40,735 nucleotides of DNA from Rhodothermus sp. (GCA_015487635.1 WFPM01000016.1:1-40735); one strand, 5' to 3'; shown: positions 6,717 to 17,774, counted from the stretch's first letter. The notes: generated by a model not told the origin, from the letters alone. Made by a program: numbers and translations.

Positions 6717-8445
6717 CCAGCAATACTGGGCCGACCGGCTTGTCGACGAGCTGGTGCGCTGCGGCGTGACGCACTTCTGCATTGCGCCCGGCTCGCGCTC
6801 CACGCCCCTGGTAGCGGCGGTGGCCCGCCATCCGGAAGCCCGCGCCATCGTCCACTATGACGAGCGGGGAACGGCCTTTCTGGCCCTGGGCTACGGCCGC
6901 GCTACCGGACGCCCCGCCGCCTGGATCACCACCTCGGGTACGGCCGTCGCCAACGGGTTGCCCGCCGTCGTCGAAGCCAGCCAGGACGAAATCCCCTTGC
7001 TGCTGCTCACGGCCGACCGTCCGCCGGAGCTGCGCGACACGGGCGCCAATCAGACAATCGATCAGATCAAGCTCTTCGGTGGCTATGTGCGCTGGCACTT
7101 CGAGTTGCCTGTGCCCGACCCTGAGCTGGACGTGGCACTGGTGCAGACCACGGTGGCCCAGGCCGTCTATCGAAGCGTGCGGCCGCCGGCCGGCCCCGTG
7201 CACCTGAACTGTCCGTTCCGCGAGCCGCTGATCCCGGCCCCCGGCACGCTTCCCGCGCTCGAAACCACCGGGGTGCCTCACACGCGCTATGTAGCACCTG
7301 TCATGGCGCCCGATCCGCAGGCCGTCGCCGAGCTGGCCGCAATGTTTCGGTCCGTGGCGCGTGGGTTGATCGTGGCGGGCAGGCTGCGCACGGCCGAAGC
7401 GACGGCCGCCGTCGAAAAGCTGGCCGCGCATCTGGGCTGGCCGCTGCTACCCGACGTGACCTCCGGACTGCGCCTGGGCGAGGGAGCCTTTCCACGGGTG
7501 CCATTTGCCGAGCTGCTGCTGGCCGATCCGGAACGGGCGGCTCACATGCTGCAGCCGGAAGTCGTGCTGCACATGGGCGGGCGCTTCGTCTCCAAACGCC
7601 TGCTGCAATTCGTGCAGGCCGCCCGGCTACGTGCTTACGTCCACGTACACGACAGTCCGATCCGACTCGACCCGGCGCATCGCGTGACGTTTCGGCTGGA
7701 GGCGGACGTTGCCCGCACCTGCGTGGCACTGCGCGAGGCGCTGCCGGCCATAGACAGGCCGCCTGCCTGGGCGCGGCACTGGCAGACGGCCGATGCGGCG
7801 GTTCGGGAGCGGCTCCAGCAGCAGTTCAGGACCGAAGAGCTGGCTGAACCGGACGTCGCCTGGCATCTGGCCCGCTGGCTGCCGCCGACGCACGGGCTGG
7901 TGCTGGCCAGCAGTCTGCCTGTGCGGCTCGTGCACACCTGGGCCGCACCCGACGGCGCCCGACCGCCGGTGGCCGCCAACCGGGGCGCCAGCGGCATCGA
8001 CGGCACGGTGGCCACGGCGGCCGGCTTTGCGCTGGGACTGGCACGCCCCGTCACGCTGCTCATCGGCGATCTGGCGCTGCTGCACGACCTGAACAGTCTG
8101 GCGCTGCTGCGCGGCCGGCCCGTCGTGGTGGTGGCGCTGAACAACGACGGTGGTGGCATTTTCTCGTTTTTACCGATTGCCCGCCATAGGGAAGTGTTCG
8201 AACCGTTTTTTGGCGCGCCGCACGGATTGCAGTTTGCGCACGCGGCCCGGATGTTCGAACTGCACTATGAAGCACCCCGGACGCTAGCGGAACTGAAACA
8301 GGCCTATCAGGCCGCCTGTGCGCGTCCGGGCCCCACCCTCATCGAAGTACACACCGAGCGTAGCCGCACCCATGCCCGCTGGCAGGAGCTGGAAGCGGCG
8401 CTGGCCGACTTGCGCGAAACCTTCTACGAGCCGCTCAGCTCTTGA
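6697..8445 (+). CDS. menD: 2-succinyl-5-enolpyruvyl-6-hydroxy-3-cyclohexene-1-carboxylate synthase
   Basis: The 582-residue thiamine-diphosphate enzyme adds a succinyl-semialdehyde carbanion from 2-oxoglutarate to isochorismate. The N-terminal domain has WADRLVDELVRCGVTHFCIAPGSRSTPL and YDERGTAFLALGYGRATGRP. The ThDP/Mg-binding C-terminal domain shows IGDLALLHDLNSLALLRGRP followed by VVALNNDGGGIFSFLP. The start is unusual: an in-frame TGA lies at 6682-6684 and the only plausible initiator before the conserved N-terminus is TTG at 6697, inside the menF coding end (20-base overlap). Translation is therefore probably coupled to menF. The 3' end overlaps the convergent hydrolase gene by 22 bases. 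Confidence 0.93.
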   Translation: MSFDVRNQQYWADRLVDELVRCGVTHFCIAPGSRSTPLVAAVARHPEARAIVHYDERGTAFLALGYGRATGRPAAWITTSGTAVANGLPAVVEASQDEIPLLLLTADRPPELRDTGANQTIDQIKLFGGYVRWHFELPVPDPELDVALVQTTVAQAVYRSVRPPAGPVHLNCPFREPLIPAPGTLPALETTGVPHTRYVAPVMAPDPQAVAELAAMFRSVARGLIVAGRLRTAEATAAVEKLAAHLGWPLLPDVTSGLRLGEGAFPRVPFAELLLADPERAAHMLQPEVVLHMGGRFVSKRLLQFVQAARLRAYVHVHDSPIRLDPAHRVTFRLEADVARTCVALREALPAIDRPPAWARHWQTADAAVRERLQQQFRTEELAEPDVAWHLARWLPPTHGLVLASSLPVRLVHTWAAPDGARPPVAANRGASGIDGTVATAAGFALGLARPVTLLIGDLALLHDLNSLALLRGRPVVVVALNNDGGGIFSFLPIARHREVFEPFFGAPHGLQFAHAARMFELHYEAPRTLAELKQAYQAACARPGPTLIEVHTERSRTHARWQELEAALADLRETFYEPLSS

Positions 8446-9317
8446 TAGATGGCCCGAATGGCGTTCGGAATGCCCTGCGGCCAGCTCTCGACGTAATGCT
8501 CCGGAAAGTCCGGTAGCCGATCCACGGCCAGCTCATCGACCGCCTTGCCGGCCTTGATCCCGGCTTCGACGTAGCGCCGCAAGCCCTCCAGAAAGTCGCG
8601 CATCACCAGTAGGTCGGCGCGGCCGCCCACCACGCCGTACTTTGGATTACCGTGGCCGAAGATGAATTGCGTCTCGTCGTCGTAGGTGGCATGCAGGCGC
8701 TCCAGCGCGGCGATCCATCCCTCGGTGGTGGCACCACCCGGCAGGTCGATGAAGCAGGGCATCCGGTTGAAGACCAGGTCGCCCACGTGTACGATGTTGG
8801 CCTTTTCAAAGTGGATGATGGCATCGCCGCCGGTGTGGGCCGGGCCGTAATAGATAATGTGTACCCGTTCGTCGCCGGCTTCGAGCGTGAGCGACGTGTC
8901 GAACGTCCGATCGGCGTAAACCTGCCGGTCGAGCGTGCCCTGCCGTTCGGCAGCGCGGCGCTGCAGTTCCGGTACGTTGCGGTGGGCGATGATCTGGCGC
9001 GCGTGTGGCTTCAGCGCGATGTTGCCGGCCGTGTGATCCCGGTGGTGATGCGTGTTGATCAGCGCGTCGATCATGCGCTCGGTGCGGGCGTGCAGCCCTT
9101 CCCAGCACTGCGTGGCCGTTTCGGAAAACTGTGCATCGACCACGATGAGCGCATCGGCCGTGGCCAGCCAGCCGATCGTGCCCCCGCGTCCGTTGAAAAT
9201 GCCCACGTTGCGGCGAAGCAGGCGAAACGGATCGTCTTGGAAGCGAAAGCCCCGGGGCGAAACAAGCGGCAGGAGCGCGGCGGCCAGCGTCTGCTGCAGA
9301 AAAGTGCGGCGATTCAT
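8424..9317 (-). CDS. Metallo-beta-lactamase-fold hydrolase with Tat signal
   Basis: I start at the ATG at 9317 (297 residues), preceded by GGAGG nine bases upstream. The ORF-track extension to 9725 crosses the divergent promoter region. The N-terminus NRRTFLQQTLAAALLPLVS is a twin-arginine signal, so the enzyme should be exported folded. The zinc motif THHHRDHTAGN (HxHxDH) lies near residue 110, followed by GPAHTGGDAIIHF, the aspartate strand HVGDLVFNRMPCF and the final FGHGNPKYG. This pattern resembles periplasmic members near the quinoprotein-relay/SoxH-type hydrolases. The substrate is unknown. It lies within the menaquinone locus but on the opposite strand, divergent from the molybdenum hydroxylase genes. 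Confidence 0.85.
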   Translation of the reverse strand: MNRRTFLQQTLAAALLPLVSPRGFRFQDDPFRLLRRNVGIFNGRGGTIGWLATADALIVVDAQFSETATQCWEGLHARTERMIDALINTHHHRDHTAGNIALKPHARQIIAHRNVPELQRRAAERQGTLDRQVYADRTFDTSLTLEAGDERVHIIYYGPAHTGGDAIIHFEKANIVHVGDLVFNRMPCFIDLPGGATTEGWIAALERLHATYDDETQFIFGHGNPKYGVVGGRADLLVMRDFLEGLRRYVEAGIKAGKAVDELAVDRLPDFPEHYVESWPQGIPNAIRAIYQELSGS

Positions 9318-9561
9318 GGCGATGACCTCCATCCGGTGTCGTTTATGTCTTTCAACGATAAGGCTTGCGCGGCACATGATGATTTTGTAAAAATGTACAA
9401 AGAAAATGGAAAAGTCGCACTTGACCGCGTGCGGCTTTGGGGGTAGAATCCTGAAGCGTTGTGGCGTTGCACGGGTGGCACCCCGCTCGGGCGCGCCGAG
9501 GCGATTTTGTTGATAGCATGAAAATAAGCTCCGGTAGTGGAGAAGAAAATCCGGGAAGCTC
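9318..9561. promoter_or_regulatory. Divergent promoter region, AT-rich
   Basis: This 244-base gap separates the divergent hydrolase and molybdenum hydroxylase genes. The part from about 9340 to 9430 is clearly richer in A/T than the surroundings and should hold both promoters. TTTG motifs occur in both directions, as in Bacteroidota promoters, but I cannot place a matching minus-7 box with confidence. A perfect dyad lies inside it and is listed separately. Confidence 0.5.
9384..9401. promoter_or_regulatory. Operator-like dyad TTTGTA-N6-TACAAA
   Basis: The perfect inverted repeat TTTGTAAAAATGTACAAA lies between two divergent genes. An 18-base dyad with 6-base arms and a 6-base centre is a usual shape for a dimeric repressor or activator site. 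No regulator gene is adjacent, so the binding protein is unknown. Confidence 0.4.
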
Positions 9562-10034
9562 ATGGCACGCTTTGAACTGCTGGTCAACGGAACCCGGCAT
9601 ACGGTCGATGTGCCGCCGGACATGCCGCTGCTCTGGGTGCTGCGGGATGTGCTGGGGCTCACGGGTACCAAATTCGGCTGCGGCAAGGCGCTCTGCGGCG
9701 CCTGCACGGTGCATCTGAGCGGCACGCCGGTGCGCTCGTGTGTGCTGCCGGTCTCGGCCGTGGTCGGACAGCCTATTACTACGATCGAAGGGCTGGATCC
9801 GGAAGGGAATCACCCGCTGCAGCGGGCCTGGCGTGAGCTGAACGTATCGCAATGTGGCTATTGCCAGGCCGGTCAGCTCATGACGGCCGCCGCGCTGCTG
9901 CGGCAGAACCCGAATCCCACCGACGAAGACATCATCGCCGCCATGGCCGGTAATCTGTGCCGTTGCGGCACCTACCACCGCATCCGTCAAGCGATTCATC
10001 GGGCCGCGGAAATCATGCGGCAGGAGGGTACGCA

Positions 10035-10038
<4 letters not shown>
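9562..10038 (+). CDS. (2Fe-2S) subunit of a molybdenum hydroxylase (IorA-like)
   Basis: The 158-residue protein has the two-cluster layout of the small subunit of the xanthine oxidase family. A plant-type ferredoxin cluster is formed by C40, C45, C48 and C60 ([15 protein letters not shown] then SC), and a helical second cluster by C98, C101, C133 and C135 ([11 protein letters not shown] and NLCRCGTY). It passes electrons from the molybdenum site to an acceptor. No FAD subunit gene is next to it, which fits the two-subunit isoquinoline oxidoreductase/aldehyde oxidase type rather than the three-subunit CO-dehydrogenase type. Its stop overlaps the large-subunit start by four bases (10035-10038). 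There is no signal peptide, so export would depend on the partner. Confidence 0.92.
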
Positions 10039-12266
<2,228 letters not shown>

Positions 12267-12350
12267 CGTTCCTTCCTGAGCAGCCTGGAACGGACGCGCT
12301 GCTGTGGCGTGAAGGAGGCCGTTCCCGAAAAGCAGGCAGGCAAACGCATC

Positions 12351-13271
12351 ATGCCGGACGGATTCGGTTCGACGGCCTCGGTGCCGGCGCTGCCGCGCTG
12401 GCGCATCTGGGTGCTGGCCGCCCGCCCCAAGACGCTGGCGGCGGCCATTGCGCCCGTACTCATGGGTACGGCCATGGCCTGGGCCGACGGCGGCTTTCAC
12501 CTGCTTTCGGCGCTTTTTGCCCTGATCGGCGCGCTGCTGATCCAGATCGGGACGAACTTCGCCAACGATTATGCCGACTACCTGAAGGGCGCCGACACGG
12601 CCACCCGCAAGGGCCCGCTGCGGGTGACGGCGGCCGGGCTGGTGACGCCCGAGGCCATGCGGCGTGCCACTGCCCTGACGTTCGCGCTGGCTGTCGTGGC
12701 CGGCCTTTACCTGATCTGGCGGGGCGGCTGGCCCGTGCTGGCCATCGGGTTGCTTTCGATCCTGTTCGGCATCCTGTACACGAGCGGTCGCTATGCACTC
12801 GCCTATCTGGGACTGGGCGAGCTTTTCGTGCTCATCTTTTTCGGACCGGTGGCCGTGGGCGGCACCTATTACGTGCAGACGCTCACGATCACGCAGGAAG
12901 TGCTGCTGATGGGCCTGGCGCCGGGGCTGATCTCGACGGGCATCCTGCTGGTGAACAACGTTCGGGACATCGAGGAAGACCGCCAGGCTGGCAAGCGGAC
13001 GCCCGTGGTGCGTTTCGGGCGGATGTTCGGGGTGGGACTGTACGCTTTCTGCCTGTTAGGTGCACTGCTGCTGCCGGTCGTCTGGTATCTGCTCACCTAC
13101 CGGCATGGGGGGGCGATGGCCGTGCTGGCGCTGCTGCCGGCCTGCGTGCGTGCCATCCAGACGCTGGCGCTTGAGCGGGATGGTGCCGTGCTGAACGCGC
13201 TGCTGGCGGCCACCGGACGTCTGCTCCTGCTCTATAGTCTGCTGTTTTCGATCGGATGGATTCTGACCTGA
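12351..13271 (+). CDS. menA: 1,4-dihydroxy-2-naphthoate polyprenyltransferase
   Basis: The enzyme attaches the polyprenyl chain to dihydroxynaphthoate in the membrane. After a short N-terminus comes [20 protein letters not shown], then the first aspartate motif in [20 protein letters not shown] and the second in [19 protein letters not shown], with about eight or nine membrane helices. I use the ATG at 12351 (306 residues). A GTG at 12309 would add 14 residues ([14 protein letters not shown]) and cannot be ruled out. The gap of 84 bases after the molybdenum hydroxylase gene shows no clear terminator. The next gene, menC, starts 6 bases after the stop. Confidence 0.93.
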   Translation: MPDGFGSTASVPALPRWRIWVLAARPKTLAAAIAPVLMGTAMAWADGGFHLLSALFALIGALLIQIGTNFANDYADYLKGADTATRKGPLRVTAAGLVTPEAMRRATALTFALAVVAGLYLIWRGGWPVLAIGLLSILFGILYTSGRYALAYLGLGELFVLIFFGPVAVGGTYYVQTLTITQEVLLMGLAPGLISTGILLVNNVRDIEEDRQAGKRTPVVRFGRMFGVGLYAFCLLGALLLPVVWYLLTYRHGGAMAVLALLPACVRAIQTLALERDGAVLNALLAATGRLLLLYSLLFSIGWILT

Positions 13272-13277
13272 GCGGCC

Positions 13278-14357
13278 ATGCCCGAACGCACCTGGCGCCT
13301 GTTTCGCTTCTGCGTGCCGCTGGCGATGCCGCTGCCGTCCGGTATGTCGGTGCGTCAGGGCTGGCTGGTGCAGGTGCAGGGAGGCGGTGCGGTTGGCTGG
13401 GGCGAGGTGGCACCGCTGCCGGGCTTCAGCCGCGAAACGCCGGAGGCGGCCTTTCAGGCGCTGCAGGAGTTGCTTCCACGTCTGACTTCCATGCCGGAAG
13501 TGTTTACGTTTGCAGAATGGACCGAAACCGTGGCGCCGCTGCTGGTCGGCGCGCCTGCTTCGGTGCGGTGGGGGCTGGAACTGGCGCTTGCGAGCTGGCA
13601 GGCCGCCCGCGCGGGAAAACGACTGGACACCTGGCTGGCGCCCGATCCGTTGCCTGGGGTCTCGATCAACGCACTGGTACCGATCGGTTGGCGTGAGCGT
13701 CCTGAGTGCCTGGCGGCGATCCGGTCAGCCGGATACCGGACGGTCAAAGTCAAGGTGGGTAAATATACACCAGAAGAAGCAGTGCGGTGCGTGCAGCAGC
13801 TCCGGGATATGCTGGACAGAGAAATAACGCTGCGGGTGGACGCGAATCGGGCCTGGACGCTGCACGAAGCGCTGACGTTCGCCGAAGCAGTGGCCGATCT
13901 GGAGATTGACTACGTCGAGGAGCCGCTGCGCGATCCGGAGAAGCTTCGGGAATTTGTGCGACGGAGTCCGGTGCCGGTGGCACTCGACGAGACGCTGGCC
14001 GAGCAGCCGGAACGGCCCCTGAGTTGCTGGGAAGGGGTGGCCGCTGTGGTGCTGAAGCCATCGCTGATCGGCGGGCTGCTGCACGCCTGGCGCCGTGCAG
14101 AGGAGGCGAGTGTGCTGGGAATGACGGTGGTCTGGAGCGCGGCTTTCGAGACCGGTATCGGCACGCGCGGATTACTGGCACTGGCGGCCGCTTCCCGGAG
14201 CATGGCAGCGGCCGGACTGGATCCCTACCGATGGCTGGCCGACGACGTACTGCATCCCCGACTGGCATTGCAGCCGGAAATGTCGGTGGGTGAAGCGTTA
14301 GCCGGCTCTTGGCATCCCAACCCGACCGTGCTGGAGACGATCGATGTCGTCGCGTGA
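13278..14357 (+). CDS. menC: o-Succinylbenzoate synthase
   Basis: This 359-residue member of the enolase superfamily dehydrates SHCHC to o-succinylbenzoate. The catalytic and metal residues are in order: KVKVGKY (lysine of the KxK motif, about residue 158), LRVDANRAW (first metal Asp), DYVEEPLRDP (Glu), VALDETLAE (Asp) and AVVLKPSLIGG (second catalytic Lys). The N-terminal capping domain includes GWGEVAPLPGFSRETPEAA, a usual MenC pattern. It starts 6 bases after menA and its 3' end overlaps menE by 14 bases, so menA-menC-menE should form one transcript. Confidence 0.92.
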   Translation: MPERTWRLFRFCVPLAMPLPSGMSVRQGWLVQVQGGGAVGWGEVAPLPGFSRETPEAAFQALQELLPRLTSMPEVFTFAEWTETVAPLLVGAPASVRWGLELALASWQAARAGKRLDTWLAPDPLPGVSINALVPIGWRERPECLAAIRSAGYRTVKVKVGKYTPEEAVRCVQQLRDMLDREITLRVDANRAWTLHEALTFAEAVADLEIDYVEEPLRDPEKLREFVRRSPVPVALDETLAEQPERPLSCWEGVAAVVLKPSLIGGLLHAWRRAEEASVLGMTVVWSAAFETGIGTRGLLALAAASRSMAAAGLDPYRWLADDVLHPRLALQPEMSVGEALAGSWHPNPTVLETIDVVA

Positions 14358-15783
14358 GACAAGCTGTCCACTGTTTCGCTGGAACCGGGAGACGCCGGAC
14401 CGTCCGCTGGTGCGGCTTCCGTCCGGACCGATCACGGCGGCCGAGCTGGAGGAGCGGGTCCGGCGTGCCGTCGCGCGCCTGCAGTCCGAAGGCGTGGGAC
14501 CGGCGGATCGGATCGGGCTCTGGCTGGACGATCCCCTCGTCACGTTGACGATCCTGCTGGCGCTCTGGCGCCTGCGGGCCGTGGCCTGTCTGCTAAGCAC
14601 ACGTCTGCCGGCTGCTGGCCTCGAAGCGCCGATCCACCAGGTCGGCCTGCAGGCGCTGATCACCGATCGGTCGTGCGCGACGACGTTGCCCTGCTGGCAC
14701 CCGGGGGTGCTGCAGGACGCGCCACCGACCGCTCCGGAGGCACCGCCCCGGCTGGCCATAGATCAGCACGCCGCGGTCTTTTTCACGTCGGGCAGCACCG
14801 GTGCGCCCAAAGGGGTGCTGCATACGATCGGCAACCTTATTGACAGCGCGCGTGGGGTGGTGGCGCATCTGCATCTGCAGCCGGGCGATCGGTGGCTGCT
14901 GGTGCTGCCGCTCTATCATGTGGGCGGCATGGGGGTGGTCGTCCGCTGTCTGCTGACCGGTGCCACGATCGTGATTCCGGAACAACGGGAGCCGCTCGGC
15001 CGGGCACTGGTGCACCATGCACCCACGCACGTTTCGCTGGTGCATACGCAACTCTGGCGGCTGCTGCGCGACACCGAAGGTCCGCCGCCCCGGGCGCTCC
15101 GGGCGGTGTTGCTGGGCGGCAGCGCCATTCCGGAGGAGGTGTTACAGGAGGGGGCAGTGCGGGGTTGGCCGCTGCATACCAGCTACGGCCTGACCGAAAT
15201 GGCTTCGACCGTCACGGCCACGCCGCCCGGTGCTTCGCTGGCGTTGCTGCGAACTTCCGGGCGCGTGCTGCCCTATCGGGAGCTGAAGATCGGTCCGGAC
15301 GGGGCCATCCTGGTACGCGGGCCGGTACGGTTTGTGGGCTATCTGGAAAACGGTCGGCTGCGCCGGCCCTTCGACGAGGCCGGCTGGTTCGACACGGGCG
15401 ATCTGGGGTGGCTGGACGAAGCGGGCTATCTGCACGTTGAGGGGCGGCGTGACAACCGGTTCATCTCCGGTGGTGAAAACATTCAGCCCGAAGCGATCGA
15501 GCGGGTTCTATTGCGTCTTCCTGGCGTTGCCGAGGCGGTGGTGGTGCCCGTGCCCGATCCGGAATTCGGCGAGCGTCCGGCCGCTTTTGTGCGAATAGAA
15601 GGGGAACGGTGGGAGCCCGAGCGCTGGCGAGCGGAGCTGCGCCGGGCGTTGCCGGGTTTTATGGTGCCGGTGGCGTTCTGGCCCTGGCCCGAATTGCCGG
15701 ACGGTGGCCTCAAAGCTTCTCGGCGGCTTCTGCAAGAAGAAGCTCGGCGACGCTGGCCTCCGGCCGAGCGGGGAGCCGGGTGA
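14344..15783 (+). CDS. menE: o-Succinylbenzoate--CoA ligase
   Basis: This 479-residue acyl-adenylate-forming enzyme activates o-succinylbenzoate with ATP and CoA. The core motifs are AVFFTSGSTGAPKGVLHTIG (phosphate-binding loop, about residue 140), TSYGLTEMASTV, WFDTGDLGWLDEAGYLHVEG and the hinge motif RRDNRFISGGENIQPEAIER. A C-terminal lysine in DGGLKASRRLLQ matches the catalytic Lys of the family. It overlaps the end of menC. The stop lies 18 bases from the stop of the convergent response-regulator gene, with no room for a terminator, so antisense read-through into that gene's end is likely. Confidence 0.92.
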   Translation: MSSRETSCPLFRWNRETPDRPLVRLPSGPITAAELEERVRRAVARLQSEGVGPADRIGLWLDDPLVTLTILLALWRLRAVACLLSTRLPAAGLEAPIHQVGLQALITDRSCATTLPCWHPGVLQDAPPTAPEAPPRLAIDQHAAVFFTSGSTGAPKGVLHTIGNLIDSARGVVAHLHLQPGDRWLLVLPLYHVGGMGVVVRCLLTGATIVIPEQREPLGRALVHHAPTHVSLVHTQLWRLLRDTEGPPPRALRAVLLGGSAIPEEVLQEGAVRGWPLHTSYGLTEMASTVTATPPGASLALLRTSGRVLPYRELKIGPDGAILVRGPVRFVGYLENGRLRRPFDEAGWFDTGDLGWLDEAGYLHVEGRRDNRFISGGENIQPEAIERVLLRLPGVAEAVVVPVPDPEFGERPAAFVRIEGERWEPERWRAELRRALPGFMVPVAFWPWPELPDGGLKASRRLLQEEARRRWPPAERGAG

Positions 15784-15801
15784 GCGCCCGGAACCAGCCG
15801 T

Positions 15802-16917
15802 TCAGCTCAGGCGCTCCATCCAGAAGAAGAGGATGTCGTCGTCGAACGTGTCGGTATTGCAACGGCTCAGAATACCCTGCAGTAGCGTCTGGACGGGATC
15901 TTCGGCGCCGACCATCTGAGGGGCCAGCTCGCACAGGCCTTCTTCGCCGAGCATTTCGCCCGAAGCCGTGCGCTGCTCCATCAGTCCGTCTGTGTAGAGC
16001 AGCAGGCCACCGCCTGTCGGGATGGTAATCGTTGCGTCTTGAAACGTGGCGTTGGAATCGAGCCCCAGGATCAGATCGCTGTATTCGACCACTTCGGCCG
16101 TCTGGCGGTCTTTGACCAGAATAGGACGGCAGTGGCCTGCGTTGGCATAAGTGACCTCGTGCGTGGTGGGATCCCACCGGAGAATCAGTAGCGAGGCGAA
16201 CGTCTCCTCCATGACGGTGTCCTGCATCAGTACGTGGTTGACCCGTCGGAGGAGTTCGGCGGGCGACTGCGAGGTCTGGAGCATGGCGTAGAGCGTGCCC
16301 CGGATGTAACTGAGAAAGCTGAACGCATAAAACTTGGCCTGCAGACCTTTGCCCATCACGTCGCCGATCGTGATAAAGAACGAGCCGCTCGGGTGTTGCG
16401 TCCAGTCGAAAAAGTCGCCGCCGCCATATTCCTTGGGGCTGTTGTGAAAGTAGAGTCGGTAGCCCGGAACGGACGGGAGCTGCTTGGGCATGAGCTTTTT
16501 GGAGAAATCCTGCCCGATACGGGCATCGAGCTGGCTCTGGAAGTATTTGGTGCGTTCCAGCAGGCGTTCGATGCGGGCAAGGAGTTGGTCGATGTCGAAG
16601 GGCTTGGTGATGTAGTCGTCGACGCCCATGCGCATGCCGCGCATGCGGCTGTGTTCGTCGGCCTTGGCCGTCAGGAAGATGAACGGTATGGCCCGTGTTT
16701 CCTTACGGCTCTGCAGAGCCTGCTGAAGGGCAAACCCGTCCATCTTCGGCATCATGATGTCCGAGATGATCAGGTCGGGGATCTCCTCCAGCACGAGCTG
16801 GAGGGCCTCCTCGCCGTTGGCGGCCGAGCGCACTCGGTAGTATTTGCTCAGCCGGTACTCGAGCAGTCGGCGGAGCGTGTGCTCGTCCTCGACCACTAAA
16901 ATGGAATATCGAGCCAT
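15802..16917 (-). CDS. Response regulator fused to a PP2C-type phosphatase (RsbU/SpoIIE-like)
   Basis: Residues 1-120 form a receiver domain (ILVVEDEHTLRRLLEYRL, phospho-acceptor D53 in LIISDIMMPKMDG, TAKADEHSR, and the lysine in YITKPFD). After a helical linker (LLARIERLLERTKYFQSQL), residues 150-371 are a SpoIIE-type phosphatase domain with metal-binding motifs GGGDFFDW, ITIGDVMGKGLQAKFYAF, YANAGHCRPIL, LLLYTDGLMEQR and the final DDDILFFW. Such proteins dephosphorylate a STAS antagonist on receiving a phosphorylation signal. The STAS and kinase genes lie just upstream on the same strand, which gives a complete partner switch. It overlaps the kinase gene by 22 bases. No cognate histidine kinase is adjacent. 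Confidence 0.9.
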   Translation of the reverse strand: MARYSILVVEDEHTLRRLLEYRLSKYYRVRSAANGEEALQLVLEEIPDLIISDIMMPKMDGFALQQALQSRKETRAIPFIFLTAKADEHSRMRGMRMGVDDYITKPFDIDQLLARIERLLERTKYFQSQLDARIGQDFSKKLMPKQLPSVPGYRLYFHNSPKEYGGGDFFDWTQHPSGSFFITIGDVMGKGLQAKFYAFSFLSYIRGTLYAMLQTSQSPAELLRRVNHVLMQDTVMEETFASLLILRWDPTTHEVTYANAGHCRPILVKDRQTAEVVEYSDLILGLDSNATFQDATITIPTGGGLLLYTDGLMEQRTASGEMLGEEGLCELAPQMVGAEDPVQTLLQGILSRCNTDTFDDDILFFWMERLS

Positions 16918-17363
16918 GGATCTTCGTCTTTGGCCATGGTGAAGATCAGACGATGCCGTCCGTCTTTCAGGCGAATGTAGTTGAGTTTTTTCGTACAGGC
17001 GCGAATAAAGTGTAGACCCATGCCTCGTTCGGGGAATGCTTCCTGGATCGACGGGTTCGTTTCGAGACGGCCGTTCAGATCGAACCCTTCCGAATTGTCA
17101 TCGATGAAGCACTCGACTTCTCTGCCGTTGCAGCGGATGGTCAGCTCGATGGACGGTAATCGGTTGCCAAAGCGCGCATGCTGGACCAGATTGGCCAGCC
17201 ACTCATGGACGGTTAGTTGTACGCGATAGCGCAGGTCTTCGTCTTCCGGAGGCAGGGGAAGACCCACGTCCGGTCTCGCAAAAAGGGCATGCACCCGGTC
17301 GATCAGATCCTCCAGGTTGTTGAATCGGTAACGCACTTCTTTCATCATGGATTCGGGCCACAT
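16896..17363 (-). CDS. Anti-sigma-type serine kinase (RsbW/SpoIIAB-like ATP-binding protein)
   Basis: The 155-residue protein has the GHKL/HATPase fold of anti-sigma kinases: HEWLANLVQHARFGN (N box), CFIDDNSEGFDLNGR (G1 box), ERGMGLHFIRACTKKLNY (G2 box) and a final strand RHRLIFTM. In this family the kinase phosphorylates a STAS antagonist and, when free, sequesters a sigma factor or another target. The start is uncertain: ATG at 17363, or the paired ATGs at 17348 and 17345 (MMKEVRYRF), with no clear ribosome site for either. It lies 48 bases after the STAS gene and overlaps the phosphatase gene. The target is unknown because no sigma factor gene is in the window. Confidence 0.88.
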   Translation of the reverse strand: MWPESMMKEVRYRFNNLEDLIDRVHALFARPDVGLPLPPEDEDLRYRVQLTVHEWLANLVQHARFGNRLPSIELTIRCNGREVECFIDDNSEGFDLNGRLETNPSIQEAFPERGMGLHFIRACTKKLNYIRLKDGRHRLIFTMAKDEDPWLDIPF

Positions 17364-17411
17364 CCAGGTAAGGGGGCAGGATCAACCCGGCAGCCGGGCC
17401 TGTCGTGCTCG

Positions 17412-17774
17412 TCAGGTTTGCTGCAACGCCTCCTGCGCCGCCTCGACCGTGGGAAACTGCCGGAAAACCTTGTACGTTCGCGTCAACTGCACGACCACCT
17501 GTACGGGCCGCGAGACCGACGCAAAGACGACCTGGCCATTGCGCGGTGAAACCTGCCGGTACAGGGAAAAAATGGCGCCCAGTCCCGTGGAGTCCAGGAT
17601 GCCCGTTTCGGAAAAATCCAGAATGAAATTGCGGACGCCGTTTTGCACCTGTTCCTGGCAGATGGCCTTGAATTCCGCCGCGTTGCGAAAGTCCAGCGCC
17701 TTGCCGACGCGAATGACGACGGTTTCCGCATTCAGGGGTTCGACCGAGAAACTCATGACCGACGGGTTGTGCAT
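17412..17774 (-). CDS. STAS-domain anti-anti-sigma factor (RsbV/SpoIIAA-like)
   Basis: I take the ATG at 17774 (MHNPSVMSFSVEPLN, 120 residues); 17756 is also possible. The longer ORF to 17936 would run through the divergent promoter region and has no STAS similarity at its start. The STAS fold is visible as VVIRVGKALDFRNAAEFKAI, then FILDFSETGILDSTGLGAIF, where S62 is the residue expected to be phosphorylated, and GQVVFASVSRPVQVVVQLTRTY. In the family, the dephosphorylated form binds the kinase and releases its target. It is the first gene of the three-gene minus-strand module. Confidence 0.88.
   Translation of the reverse strand: MHNPSVMSFSVEPLNAETVVIRVGKALDFRNAAEFKAICQEQVQNGVRNFILDFSETGILDSTGLGAIFSLYRQVSPRNGQVVFASVSRPVQVVVQLTRTYKVFRQFPTVEAAQEALQQT

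Noticed and set aside
5331-6848. 505-codon minus-strand ORF
   Set aside because: It is antisense to menF and the start of menD, which both have full family motifs; the shadow has none.
8424-9317. Hydrolase as a substitute for MenH or the DHNA-CoA thioesterase
   Set aside because: It has a twin-arginine export signal, while these menaquinone steps are cytoplasmic, and it is on the opposite strand.
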